DNA of 64,000 nucleotides from Methanobacterium sp. UBA353. Its GTDB lineage: Archaea; Methanobacteriota; Methanobacteria; Methanobacteriales; Methanobacteriaceae. The position numbers were made by a program, and so were the translations under genes. The stretch lies in NCBI GenBank assembly GCA_002496805.1, contig DALO01000011.1:1-64000 (forward strand), given 5' to 3'. Positions 32,651-40,935 of this stretch are shown here, piece after piece. The first letter of the stretch is position 1. Each line of letters opens with the position of its first letter. Below the pieces are notes generated by a model. It ran no database searches. It saw only the letters and a list, made by a program, of their open reading frames with translations, and was not told the DNA's origin.

Positions 32651-34249
32651 TTATGTTTCTTCTTTTAGCATCTTATTTTTTTCTTTTATGGTTAATTCTT
32701 CCACAACTTCATGGGGAAGTCCAGTTTTAAGGATTTTACCTCCTCGCATAATGGAAGCTCGGTCACAAACATCTAGGACAAAGTCCATGTCGTGGCTGAT
32801 TATGAGAAAAGTTTGATCAAGTTCTTCACGTGCTTTTTTAATGGAGTCTGTGACTTGCACTCGGGTTATAGGGTCCATGGTACCGGTGGGTTCATCAAGA
32901 ATTAAAATTTTGGGTTCTTTTATAAGAACTTGGGCCAAAGCAACCCGATGGCGCTCTCCACCACTGAGTTCGTCATGGTATTTGTAAAGAATACTCTCTG
33001 CATAGTTTTCATCGAATCCAACAGCATTTAAAACATATAATGCTTTCATCTTTGCAAATTCGGCTGGTAACTCCAGACTAATGGCTTCAGTTAAATTTCC
33101 CAAAACATTACGGTGAGGATAAAGGCTGTATTCTTGATGAAGAATTCCAAGGTAGGGTTTGACTCGGCCACGACCAAAAATACCCTTTTCTGTCATATCA
33201 ATCCAATTATCTCCGAGTTTAACATCGATCTGTCCACTGCTTGGATCGGTGAGTCCGTATAAAATGCGTGATAAAGTTGTTTTTCCTGCCCCGGAAAGAC
33301 CTACCACGCCATAAATCTCTCCTTCATTAACTGAAAGATCAATACCGTCCACAGCTTTAATCACTCCTCTTTCAATTGAGTAATAATGCTTTTTCACATC
33401 ATCCATTTTGATGATGGGTCCTCCTGTTTCAAAGGTTTCACTAATTTTTGGCTGAGGCACATGTTTCATGAAACTCTTAACAACGGTTTCTGGATCTCCT
33501 TCTTCAATTATTTTACCTTCATCCAGCCATATTACGTGGTCGGAGAGGTTTTGCATGACTTCAGGCCAGTGGGAGGTAATTACCATGCTGAGGCCCTGCT
33601 TTTTCACACCTTCAATCAGTGCTTGGTGAATTAGTTGAGCAGTGTTGGGATCAAGAGTACCGGTGGGTTCATCTGCCAGAAAGATCATGGGTTCTTTGGC
33701 TAGTTGACGGGCCAGAACTACTCTCTGCTTTTCCCCACCACTAAGATCTCTGGCTATATGGGTTATTCGATGTGTCATCTGGGATAATTCAAGAAGGTCT
33801 ATTGCTAGATAAGTGCTCTCTTCTTCATCATGCCCTTGGATTGATTTTAGAACATTGTCAATCACGGTGTCATCTTCGTACAATGCAAAGGTTCTCTGCA
33901 GCATTATGGAGATTCGGCGCCTGATTGCAGCGAAAATATTCCGATCTGCATTCCAAAAGTCAACTTCCATCTTTTTGAATTTTCCTCCGCATTTGCAGTT
34001 CTTATTATTCATTGATGGTGGTTCGACACTGAAGCATTTGGTACATATTGAGATATGGTAAATTATTTGACCGTTATCTGGTTTGTAATCCTTCATACCA
34101 CGTAACATATTTATCAGAACGGATTTTCCAGAACCACTTTTACCGAGAATTCCTAGAATATTTCCTTGTTCTACGCTGATGTTCAAGTTGTCCAAGACTT
34201 TAACTCCATTGAAGGTTTTGGTTATATTTTTTATTTCTATGAAAGACAT
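32651..34249 (-). CDS. atwA: Methyl-coenzyme M reductase activating component A2
   Basis: 532 residues made of two ABC ATPase domains in one chain without membrane spans. Walker A motifs GKSGSGKS (near residue 36) and GLSGAGKT (second half); signatures DLSGGEKQR and ELSGGERHR; Walker B IFLADEPTGTLD and LILDEPTGTMD. The first domain carries an insert with C-T-K-C and C-K-C near residues 68-86, a zinc-ribbon-like feature. AtwA hydrolyses ATP to drive reductive activation of the nickel cofactor F430 in methyl-coenzyme M reductase. Cytosolic. Alone on its strand here, near a DUF134 gene. Confidence 0.93.
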   Translation of the reverse strand: MSFIEIKNITKTFNGVKVLDNLNISVEQGNILGILGKSGSGKSVLINMLRGMKDYKPDNGQIIYHISICTKCFSVEPPSMNNKNCKCGGKFKKMEVDFWNADRNIFAAIRRRISIMLQRTFALYEDDTVIDNVLKSIQGHDEEESTYLAIDLLELSQMTHRITHIARDLSGGEKQRVVLARQLAKEPMIFLADEPTGTLDPNTAQLIHQALIEGVKKQGLSMVITSHWPEVMQNLSDHVIWLDEGKIIEEGDPETVVKSFMKHVPQPKISETFETGGPIIKMDDVKKHYYSIERGVIKAVDGIDLSVNEGEIYGVVGLSGAGKTTLSRILYGLTDPSSGQIDVKLGDNWIDMTEKGIFGRGRVKPYLGILHQEYSLYPHRNVLGNLTEAISLELPAEFAKMKALYVLNAVGFDENYAESILYKYHDELSGGERHRVALAQVLIKEPKILILDEPTGTMDPITRVQVTDSIKKAREELDQTFLIISHDMDFVLDVCDRASIMRGGKILKTGLPHEVVEELTIKEKNKMLKEET

Positions 34250-34305
34250 TAAACCACCAATTCTTCTTCATTAAGTATCATTTCATTTTTTTAATCTATA
34301 TGTTG

Positions 34306-34884
34306 TTATTCAGCTCCACAAAGTGGAGTTTCACATTTAGGGCATTTACTATTACTGCAAGGCACTCCCTGGGTTTTTGGAGACTTATGGTCGCAATTTG
34401 GACATTTGCAAATTGTTGGAGCTCCAACTCCCAGTCCAGTCCCTCCATATGATCTTCTTTGTAGTAATGAATCTTCAGAGTCAGAATGCTTTTTATTCGT
34501 AATAAAAATTATTTTAGTAGATTTACAGCCTGGGCATTTTTTGTATTCTTTGCGGGGATGTTGCCATTCAAATCCACATTCATTACATTCATATTTAGTT
34601 TCACTATCAGTTCCGATGATAATCAGTGGATTGCCATTTATCAAGGCATTAGCTATCTTTTTCCGTGCTGAATTTAATATTCTATGGAATGTAGGCTGAG
34701 ATACTCCCATAATCTCAGCTGATCTTTTTTGCTGAATATCAAGATAGTCTCTTAACCTGATTGCTTCAAATTCATCAATTATTATTTCAATGGGATCAAG
34801 ATTCTCTGAATCTTCTCTTTCTGGTTTAAAACATCTTATTTGGGGTTCTTGTGATATTCTTCGGAATCTACGGGGTCTTGCCAT
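34306..34884 (-). CDS. DUF134 HTH protein with zinc-binding C-terminus
   Basis: 192 residues. The N-terminal 95 are a DUF134 (UPF0251) helix-turn-helix domain: MARPRRFRRISQEP, DEFEAIRLRDYLDIQQKRSA, MGVSQPTFHRILNSARKKIA. Two Cys-rich regions follow: YECNECGFEWQ...KKCPGCKSTK and CKCPNCDHKS...CPKCETPLC. Probably a DNA-binding regulator with structural zinc or an iron-sulfur sensor. Neighbouring DUF134 genes are often near NifX/Mrp-type proteins, none of which is here. Confidence 0.88.
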   Translation of the reverse strand: MARPRRFRRISQEPQIRCFKPEREDSENLDPIEIIIDEFEAIRLRDYLDIQQKRSAEIMGVSQPTFHRILNSARKKIANALINGNPLIIIGTDSETKYECNECGFEWQHPRKEYKKCPGCKSTKIIFITNKKHSDSEDSLLQRRSYGGTGLGVGAPTICKCPNCDHKSPKTQGVPCSNSKCPKCETPLCGAE

Positions 34885-35090
34885 ATTGTGAATATATATT
34901 CAATTGTCCAATATATATTTTTTCATGGGCTAAATCTAAATCAACGTATTTGTATTAAATTTCTCCATTTATTTATTCTAGAAATGCTTTAATAGATGAC
35001 TTTATAATTTTTAAAATACATAATGAAAAGTAAGAAATTAATTGACAATTTGCAGATGCCACCGGTAAAGTCCGGTATGGGGGAGTAACA

Positions 35091-36485
35091 ATGGCACATA
35101 TACTAATTGTTGAAGATGAAGTTGTGGAGGTTATGAATCTTAAAAATAACCTTCAATTAATGGGTTACGATGTTTTAGCTGTTGCATCCCATGGAAATGA
35201 AGCTATAGAGAAAGCTAAAAAATTGAATCCTGATCTTATTTTGATGGATGTCGTTTTGAAAGGGGATATGGATGGTATTGAAGCAGCAAAACACATAAAA
35301 AAACTTAAAATACCAATCATATTTCTCACTGGACTCCTCGATGATGGGACTGTGAACAGAGCCCTGTTGAGTGAGCCTTATGGTTACATCATCAAACCAT
35401 ATAATAATCGTAAATTGAAAATATCAATTGAAGTAGCTCTTTATAAGGATAGGATGGAAAAAAGATTTAAAAAAAGTCAGGAAGATTATTATCATACTAT
35501 TTTTGAAAACACAGGCACAGCAACCGCGATAATTGAAGAAGACAAAACGCTTTCCCTGGTTAACACTGAGTTTACCAACTTAACTGGGTATTCAAAAGAA
35601 GATATTGAGCATAAAATGAAGTGGATGAATCTCTTCGTACCTGAAGATATTCCTATGGTGGAAGATTATCATTACCTCCGCAGAGTTAATCCTGATAATG
35701 TTCCCAAAAACTATGAAACACGATTATTAACTCGTAATAATGATATTAAAAATGTGCACATGATTGTGGCCATGATTCCAGGAACTAAAAAGAGTATGAT
35801 ATCTGTTTTTGATATTAGTGAACGTAAAATCGCTGAAAATAATCTTAAAGAGTCTTTAAAGCAAAAAGAGATTTTGTTGCGTGAAATTCATCACAGAGTT
35901 AAAAATAATTTACAAGTAATTTCCAGTCTCTTGAGCTTGCAAATGCATCAATTTGATGATACAGAAACAGCAGATATCCTGAATGAGTGTCGGGGAAGGG
36001 TCAGAGCAATGGCAATGATCCACGAAAACTTGTACCAATCAAAGGATATAAACAATATTGATTTTGGAATTTACTTAAATAAATTGTTATCTTCCATTAT
36101 ACGTTCATATCAAGTTGATAATACCATTAACATAAACACCAAGGTTGAAAGTTTGTATATGGGGATAGAGACGGCAATGCCTTGTGGACTAATTATCAAT
36201 GAACTTTCAACTAACAGTATTAAACACGCCTTTCCAAATCGAGATCAGGGAAACATTTTTGTTGAACTAGAATCGGTCAATGATTCATATGTTTTAACTT
36301 ATGCTGATAATGGGATAGGTTTGCCTGAGAATATCAATTTTGCAAACTCTAAAAAACTGGGATTATTGGTTGTGGAAACCTTAGTGAATCAGTTGAATGG
36401 TGTAATGGAAATTGACAGAAGTAACGGGACAAAATTTGTCATTAAATTCAGAGAACTACCATATCAAGACCGGATGAAATTATAA
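35091..36485 (+). CDS. Hybrid sensor: response regulator receiver, PAS, histidine kinase
   Basis: 464 residues. Receiver domain 1-118 with phospho-acceptor D53 (LILMDVVLKG) and K102 (IIKPYNN). PAS domain about 130-245 (HTIFENTGTATAIIEEDK, EFTNLTGYSKEDI). HisKA_2-type kinase with H-box REIHHRVKNNLQVISSLLSLQ at about 264-284. HATPase domain with N-box (LIINELSTNSIKHAF) and G-box (ADNGIGLPE). An N-terminal receiver on a kinase is common in methanogens; the input is unknown and there are no membrane spans. Its leader contains GGGGGAG as ribosome-binding site and an ACCGG/CCGGT stem just before it. Confidence 0.92.
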   Translation: MAHILIVEDEVVEVMNLKNNLQLMGYDVLAVASHGNEAIEKAKKLNPDLILMDVVLKGDMDGIEAAKHIKKLKIPIIFLTGLLDDGTVNRALLSEPYGYIIKPYNNRKLKISIEVALYKDRMEKRFKKSQEDYYHTIFENTGTATAIIEEDKTLSLVNTEFTNLTGYSKEDIEHKMKWMNLFVPEDIPMVEDYHYLRRVNPDNVPKNYETRLLTRNNDIKNVHMIVAMIPGTKKSMISVFDISERKIAENNLKESLKQKEILLREIHHRVKNNLQVISSLLSLQMHQFDDTETADILNECRGRVRAMAMIHENLYQSKDINNIDFGIYLNKLLSSIIRSYQVDNTININTKVESLYMGIETAMPCGLIINELSTNSIKHAFPNRDQGNIFVELESVNDSYVLTYADNGIGLPENINFANSKKLGLLVVETLVNQLNGVMEIDRSNGTKFVIKFRELPYQDRMKL

Positions 36486-36853
36486 CATTTGTTTTAGAAT
36501 TCTACTATCGAAATCTTGAAGAAATTTTAAAAAAAATTCTCAACTCTCTAGGAGTTCTGTTCTGATTGAATATTAAATTATACATCTACCTATTTAGATT
36601 ATTTTTTCCACAAGTAACCTCATCTTTGAGACAAAATTATGGACATTTTTAAAAAACCATATCTATTCCATTTTTTATAATTCAATCAGGCAGATAAGCT
36701 GTTGTTTTGTAACGTTTTCATCAATTCAATATGGAATTAATTATTTTTTTTTTAATCAATTAAGGTAATGGTCGATAGCATTAAATCTTACGCCACTTAA
36801 ATTACCTATTACATCCATTAATTACCAAGTTGATTTTTCCCAGGAGGAAAACC
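36486..36853. other. Non-coding gap with a small stem
   Basis: About 370 bases after the kinase gene. AT-rich, no open frame. AACTC (36542-36546) and GAGTT (36552-36556) form a short stem next to an A-run, perhaps a terminator remnant. GGAGG at 36843-36847 is the ribosome-binding site of the ABC ATPase gene. I see nothing else. Confidence 0.6.
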
Positions 36854-37795
36854 ATGGAGCACATCATTGAAACCCATGACATTGTAAAAAGATTTGATGA
36901 TTTTACTGCAGTTAACGGTGTTAATCTGAAAGTCCCAAAAAGCAGTGTTTATGGGGTTTTAGGACCTAATGGTGCGGGTAAAACTACATTAATATCTATG
37001 TTATGCACTATTTTGCACCCCACCAGTGGGTGGGCAAGAGTCAATGGTTATGATGTTGTAAAAAATCCTAAAGAGGTTAGAGAATCAATAGGAATAGTTT
37101 TTCAGTCAAGGGCCTTGGATGATATTCTCACTGGTCGTGAACACCTGGAAATGCATGCTTCATTGTATGGGGTGCCTAAGGATGTGCGGGAAAGTAGGAT
37201 CACCGAAATCTTAGATCTCATTGCATTGGGAAAAAAGGCCGAGGAATTCGTTAAAACTTACTCTGGTGGTATGAAACGGAGATTGGAAATTGGGAGAGGA
37301 TTAATTCACCATCCTAAGGTTCTCTTTTTAGATGAACCTACTCTTGGTTTAGATCCTCAGACAAGAGAGAGTATTTGGGAATATATCAATGAATTAAATA
37401 AAAATCAAGACGTTACTGTGTTAATGACCACTCATTACATGGAAGAAGCAGACCAACTATGTGATGAGGTGGCTATAATAAATCAGGGTAAGATAATCAC
37501 AGCTGATTCACCAAAAAACTTGAAAAGAGAGCTTAAAGCAGATACTATTACTATAATAGTTGATAAACCTGAATTATTCATGGAAGAAGCTGAAAAACTG
37601 GAGTTTGTCAGGGATATATTCAGAACTGACTCTGAAATTAAGCTTATGGTTGAACGGGGAGATTATCTGGTTCCAGAAATTGTGAATTTTGCCAACCACT
37701 TGAATATATTTGTGAATTCTGTAGAACTGGAGCATCCAAATTTGGAGGATGTTTTTCTTAAATACACTGGCAGAACCATTCAGGGTGAGGAATAA
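36854..37795 (+). CDS. ABC exporter ATPase, DrrA/CcmA type
   Basis: 313 residues from ATG 36854 (CAGGAGG 6 bases upstream). Walker A GPNGAGKTTLISML, Q-loop FQSRALDDIL, signature YSGGMKRRLEIGRGL, Walker B VLFLDEPTLGLDPQTR, switch His TTHYMEEADQLC. A C-terminal region of about 90 residues (DTITIIVDKPELF onward) matches the DrrA-type extension. Pairs with the ABC-2 permease gene 3 bases downstream to export a hydrophobic compound or lipid; substrate unknown. Confidence 0.93.
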   Translation: MEHIIETHDIVKRFDDFTAVNGVNLKVPKSSVYGVLGPNGAGKTTLISMLCTILHPTSGWARVNGYDVVKNPKEVRESIGIVFQSRALDDILTGREHLEMHASLYGVPKDVRESRITEILDLIALGKKAEEFVKTYSGGMKRRLEIGRGLIHHPKVLFLDEPTLGLDPQTRESIWEYINELNKNQDVTVLMTTHYMEEADQLCDEVAIINQGKIITADSPKNLKRELKADTITIIVDKPELFMEEAEKLEFVRDIFRTDSEIKLMVERGDYLVPEIVNFANHLNIFVNSVELEHPNLEDVFLKYTGRTIQGEE

Positions 37796-37797
37796 AA

Positions 37798-38562
37798 ATG
37801 GCAGAACTTGAAGGAATTTATACAATATGGCTCAGGGAGAACAAAAGATTCCTCCGTTACCGTTCCCGGATATTAACGTCAGTGGTAACCCCCCTTTTAT
37901 GGCTTTTAATATTTGGAACAGGGCTGGGTTCAGCCATAAGGTTTGGCAATACTCCTGGAGGATACCAAGCATTTATTTTTCCAGGGATTATTTGCCAGAC
38001 TATATTATTTACCTCAGTTTTTTCTGGACTTAGTGTGATACAAGACCGGCAATTCGGATTTCTGAAAGAGATAATGGTAGCTCCCATATCTCGTCCATCA
38101 ATTGTCTTGGGGAAAGCAATTGGAATAAGTACTACGGCTCTAGTTCAGGGGGTAGTTCTTCTTCTGCTATCATTTGTGGTTAATGTTAAGATGGATATTG
38201 CAATTCTTCTGGCATCCATAGTGGTAATTATAATCATTTCTTTGGGATTGTCAGGGATGGGCCTTTTGATAGCATCCTTCACTGACAGTATGGAAGGGTT
38301 TAACCTGATTATGAGCTTTATTGTAATGCCTATTTTTCTTTTAAGCGGTGCTTTATTCCCAGTTACAGGATTACCCACATGGTTACAGGCTGCTGTTTAC
38401 CTTGATCCTTTAACCTATGGTGTTGATGCTTTAAGGGCAATTATCCTTCACTCATCAGTTCTACCATTATATTTGGATTTGGCAGTGATCGCCAGTTTTG
38501 CTGTAGCCATGGTGTTAATTTCGGCGTTGATCTTCAGCAAGAAGGAACAGAGTTTGATGTAA
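37798..38562 (+). CDS. ABC-2 type permease, DrrB-like
   Basis: 254 residues with six membrane spans: LTSVVTPLLWLLIFGTGLG, FPGIICQTILFTSVFSGL, ISTTALVQGVVLLLLSFVV, IVVIIIISLGLSGMGLL, MSFIVMPIFLLSGALFPVTG, and a last one near LAVIASFAVAMVLISALI. The EIMVAPISRPSIVLGKAIG cytoplasmic loop and LPTWLQAAVYLDPLTYGVDALR are characteristic of ABC-2 permeases. Forms the membrane part of the transporter with the preceding ATPase. Confidence 0.92.
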   Translation: MAELEGIYTIWLRENKRFLRYRSRILTSVVTPLLWLLIFGTGLGSAIRFGNTPGGYQAFIFPGIICQTILFTSVFSGLSVIQDRQFGFLKEIMVAPISRPSIVLGKAIGISTTALVQGVVLLLLSFVVNVKMDIAILLASIVVIIIISLGLSGMGLLIASFTDSMEGFNLIMSFIVMPIFLLSGALFPVTGLPTWLQAAVYLDPLTYGVDALRAIILHSSVLPLYLDLAVIASFAVAMVLISALIFSKKEQSLM

Positions 38563-38753
38563 ACTATTTAGGATTATATCATTATTCATCTAAAAATTGA
38601 AGTAAATTTCTTGATAAAATAAAAGTACAGAATGATTTTTTTTTATTTTTTACCCAAGATGAGATAATTATGATCTTTAGAAATTGTAGTTTTATTCGTT
38701 AAGTATATAAACTTTCAAAGCAAATATTGTTCATTGTAAGGAGATTTGTTAAT

Positions 38754-38903
38754 GTGCAAAAATTTTATAAAATACACGACTTTCTGGACGATGAAAGTGT
38801 TGATAAGTTCATGAATGAACTTATCGACGAAAATTATGGATTTTTACGGGCTAAATACCGCCAAATATTAAATATAGCTAGCACTGCCAGAAACAGGTTC
38901 TAA
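38754..38903 (+). CDS. Small acidic/charged protein (49 aa) with its own promoter
   Basis: Open frame of 49 codons from GTG 38754, with TAAGGAGA at 38738-38745 (ribosome-binding site 8 bases before the start). A TATA box (AGTATATAAAC, about 38702-38712) lies 43-51 bases upstream, giving a start of transcription near 38734. Residues: MQKFYKIHDFLDDESVDKFM then a likely helix (ELIDENYGFLRAKYRQILNI). No recognised family. Promoter, ribosome-binding site and intact frame together make it a credible gene. Confidence 0.55.
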   Translation: MQKFYKIHDFLDDESVDKFMNELIDENYGFLRAKYRQILNIASTARNRF

Positions 38904-39296
38904 TAATTATAAGATAATGTTGAATAGTTAATCAATACTATTCCAGGACATATCTTGCTCATTTTAATTTTAAATTTCAGCGTAATAACTGATTATGAAC
39001 ATCTCAAGCCATGTTTAGAAGGAAGTATCAGGTTCATGGATGTTTTAATAATGAAATCTTTTAAATACTCATTTTCAACACTAATAAAATATATATTTTA
39101 TCATCTAAATTGACAATTTCTTTATTTAAGATCTCAGGTTATATCAAAATATCCAGTCCAAATCACGAACATCTCTTCAATCTGAATAACTTTGGATAGC
39201 ACTAGAATATATTTATGAACTGCAGGAACAAAACATTAGATAACAGAATCATAACTCCATATGGACTCATTTTTGAATCATTAGAGGGGTATTTTA
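38904..39296. other. Non-coding gap upstream of the coiled-coil gene
   Basis: About 390 bases without a convincing open frame. Strongly AT-rich tracts (ATATATTTTATC at about 39089-39100). An AGAATATATTTATG promoter-like box near 39203-39216 could serve the gene at 39297. No repeat, tRNA or known RNA element seen. Confidence 0.6.
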
Positions 39297-39938
39297 ATGG
39301 TGAAAATGGTTAAATCTGCAGTCAAATGCTACAAAAAAAAGACTAAAAAAAGTGTGGCTGGTCAAAAAAAGACCTACGAATACAACCAGTATCTTGTTCC
39401 CCTAAAAAGGTCTGATAATTTGGACTGCAGTATGGAAGTTTTCATCATACCTCAAGTTGATATTAAACACTTTTTCGATGAAAATGGTGAGTTAAAGGAT
39501 ATTGATAGTCAAGAAAATGAATATAAGATGCACATAGCTCAGTATGAAACCGAACTTGCTGATTTGGAGTGGAAACATAGTCAACTTTCCAGATCATACA
39601 AAGATCTACTAAATAAACATAACAAAACCCGTAGGAAACAGCAGGAACTTGACGAAAAGATAAAAATTCTCCAAAACGATAAAATAAAACTTACAAATGC
39701 ATTGAAGATAAAAAAAGATGTTAATATAGTTCCTGAAATAGTTAAACGAGATGTTTTGGATGAAATCTCTGTTTCTGGTAATGAAATGTCATCAGAATAT
39801 GATGTAATTAAAGCAACCGCAGCAAAAGAAAAATCAGTTAAAACTGACAAGATAGAAGATATCAAAGACAAAGAAGATAAAGATATCTGGACAGTTATTA
39901 GAAGTCGCCTGTCCAAGAAGGAGGAAAAAGAAAAATAA
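39297..39938 (+). CDS. Hypothetical coiled-coil protein
   Basis: 213 residues, not recognised. The first 35 residues are very basic (MVKSAVKCYKKKTKKSVAGQ KKTY). A short beta-rich segment follows (EYNQYLVPLKR, CSMEVFIIPQVDI). A long charged helix from about 75 to 145 (QYETELADLEWKHSQLSRSY, KTRRKQQELDEKIKILQNDK) predicts a coiled coil, then a Lys/Asp/Glu-rich tail. GAGGGG lies 8 bases before the ATG. It precedes a Cas4-like nuclease gene by 114 bases on the same strand; a functional pair is possible but unproven. Confidence 0.7.
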   Translation: MVKMVKSAVKCYKKKTKKSVAGQKKTYEYNQYLVPLKRSDNLDCSMEVFIIPQVDIKHFFDENGELKDIDSQENEYKMHIAQYETELADLEWKHSQLSRSYKDLLNKHNKTRRKQQELDEKIKILQNDKIKLTNALKIKKDVNIVPEIVKRDVLDEISVSGNEMSSEYDVIKATAAKEKSVKTDKIEDIKDKEDKDIWTVIRSRLSKKEEKEK

Positions 39939-40052
39939 TATATTACTTTTCTTCTGCTCTTGCATCAAACATATTTTTTTTAAAGATTTATTTTGAATAT
40001 AGATAACTCAGAGAAAGCTCAATACAAATAAAAATGTTTTAAAGGTTTCATC

Positions 40053-40748
40053 ATGCCCAAAACTAGATCAAAACCCCATCCAGACATATCCCAAGTAATG
40101 ATAATGGATGGACAAAACAACTTCCCAATCAGCTGGCTGAATAAACAGGGATACTGTGAGTACAGCATATATCTTGAAAATGTAAAGGGTATCCAAATAC
40201 AACCCACTCTAGACATGGTAATTGGAACAAAAGAACACGCACGTTTAGAGGAGGATTTTAAAAAGGATGCCGAGCCAGCCACTTTCGAAGAGATGTTAGA
40301 GACCTCCAAAACAGCTGAAATATTGTCAAGAGAACTGCCAGTTCTTTCAGTCCATTATGGTATTAGGGGTTATATCGATGAAATATGGATGACTCCAGAT
40401 GAATTCATCATTATAGATGACAAACCCGGTAGTCGGGCGTTTGCTTCATCAATCCATCAAGTTTATGGTTATTGTCTGGCATTTAAGGAAACTATAAAAC
40501 CATTTAAGAATAAAATGGGGGTAAAAAGAGGAATTACGGCTGCTTTAAGGCAGAGGGGTACTGATAATATCTTTTGGTCCGCATACTTTGATAATAAGGC
40601 AGAATTGGGTATAATTAATCTCATTAATCGGGTTCAAAACTTAATCTCTCGCAAAGAAGAGTTTGTGCCAACCCAAAATCCCAGAAAATGTCGCAGTTGC
40701 CGTTTTAAAAGAAAATGTGATAAAAAGGCGTTGCCCGGACAAGTTTAG
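40053..40748 (+). CDS. Cas4/RecB-like PD-(D/E)XK nuclease with Fe-S cluster (orphan)
   Basis: 231 residues. N-terminal cysteine in KQGYCEYSIYLENV, RecB-type H in KEHARLEEDF, catalytic motif with D and D-x-K in GYIDEIWMTPDEFIIIDDKPGS, and QVYGYCLAFKE motif. C-terminal CRSCRFKRKC completes the four cysteines of a 4Fe-4S cluster as in Cas4 and AddB. Cas4 takes part in CRISPR spacer acquisition, but no CRISPR array or cas1/cas2 is in the window, so it belongs to the orphan Cas4-like group with probable DNA repair roles. Ribosome-binding site is weak. Confidence 0.85.
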   Translation: MPKTRSKPHPDISQVMIMDGQNNFPISWLNKQGYCEYSIYLENVKGIQIQPTLDMVIGTKEHARLEEDFKKDAEPATFEEMLETSKTAEILSRELPVLSVHYGIRGYIDEIWMTPDEFIIIDDKPGSRAFASSIHQVYGYCLAFKETIKPFKNKMGVKRGITAALRQRGTDNIFWSAYFDNKAELGIINLINRVQNLISRKEEFVPTQNPRKCRSCRFKRKCDKKALPGQV

Positions 40749-40842
40749 AATATCTAACCTACTTAAAATAAGATGTAGATAAGTTTAAATATCACCTCGT
40801 TCTAAAAGGAGATTGCTGTAGTTACGGCTTTTTTTATGTTTT

Positions 40843-40914
40843 AGTCCCGTAGGGTAGTGGTAATCCTACTGGTCTTTGGAACCGGCGACGGCGGTTCGAC
40901 TCCGCTCGGGACTA
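40843..40914 (+). tRNA. tRNA-Gln (anticodon UUG)
   Basis: Acceptor strands AGTCCCG (40843-40849) and CGGGACT (40907-40913) pair fully. D-arm TAGGGTAGTGGTAATCCTA; anticodon stem CTGGT/ACCGG with loop CTTTGGA, giving UUG; T-arm with TTCGACT loop closed by GGCGG/CCGCT. CCA is not encoded. In methanogens this tRNA is first charged with Glu, then amidated by GatDE. A TTTAAATATC box (40784-40793) is the likely promoter. Confidence 0.96.
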
Positions 40915-40935
40915 TTTATTTTCAAGGGTAATTAC

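Noticed and set aside
40053..40748. CRISPR-Cas locus around the Cas4-like gene
   Set aside because: No direct repeats with spacers and no other cas genes were seen on either strand of the surrounding DNA; the tRNA-Gln follows directly.
40876..40935. Longer N-terminus for the ATP-grasp protein
   Set aside because: These 60 bases overlap tRNA-Gln, and the ATG at 40936 begins the Rossmann domain with a ribosome-binding site.
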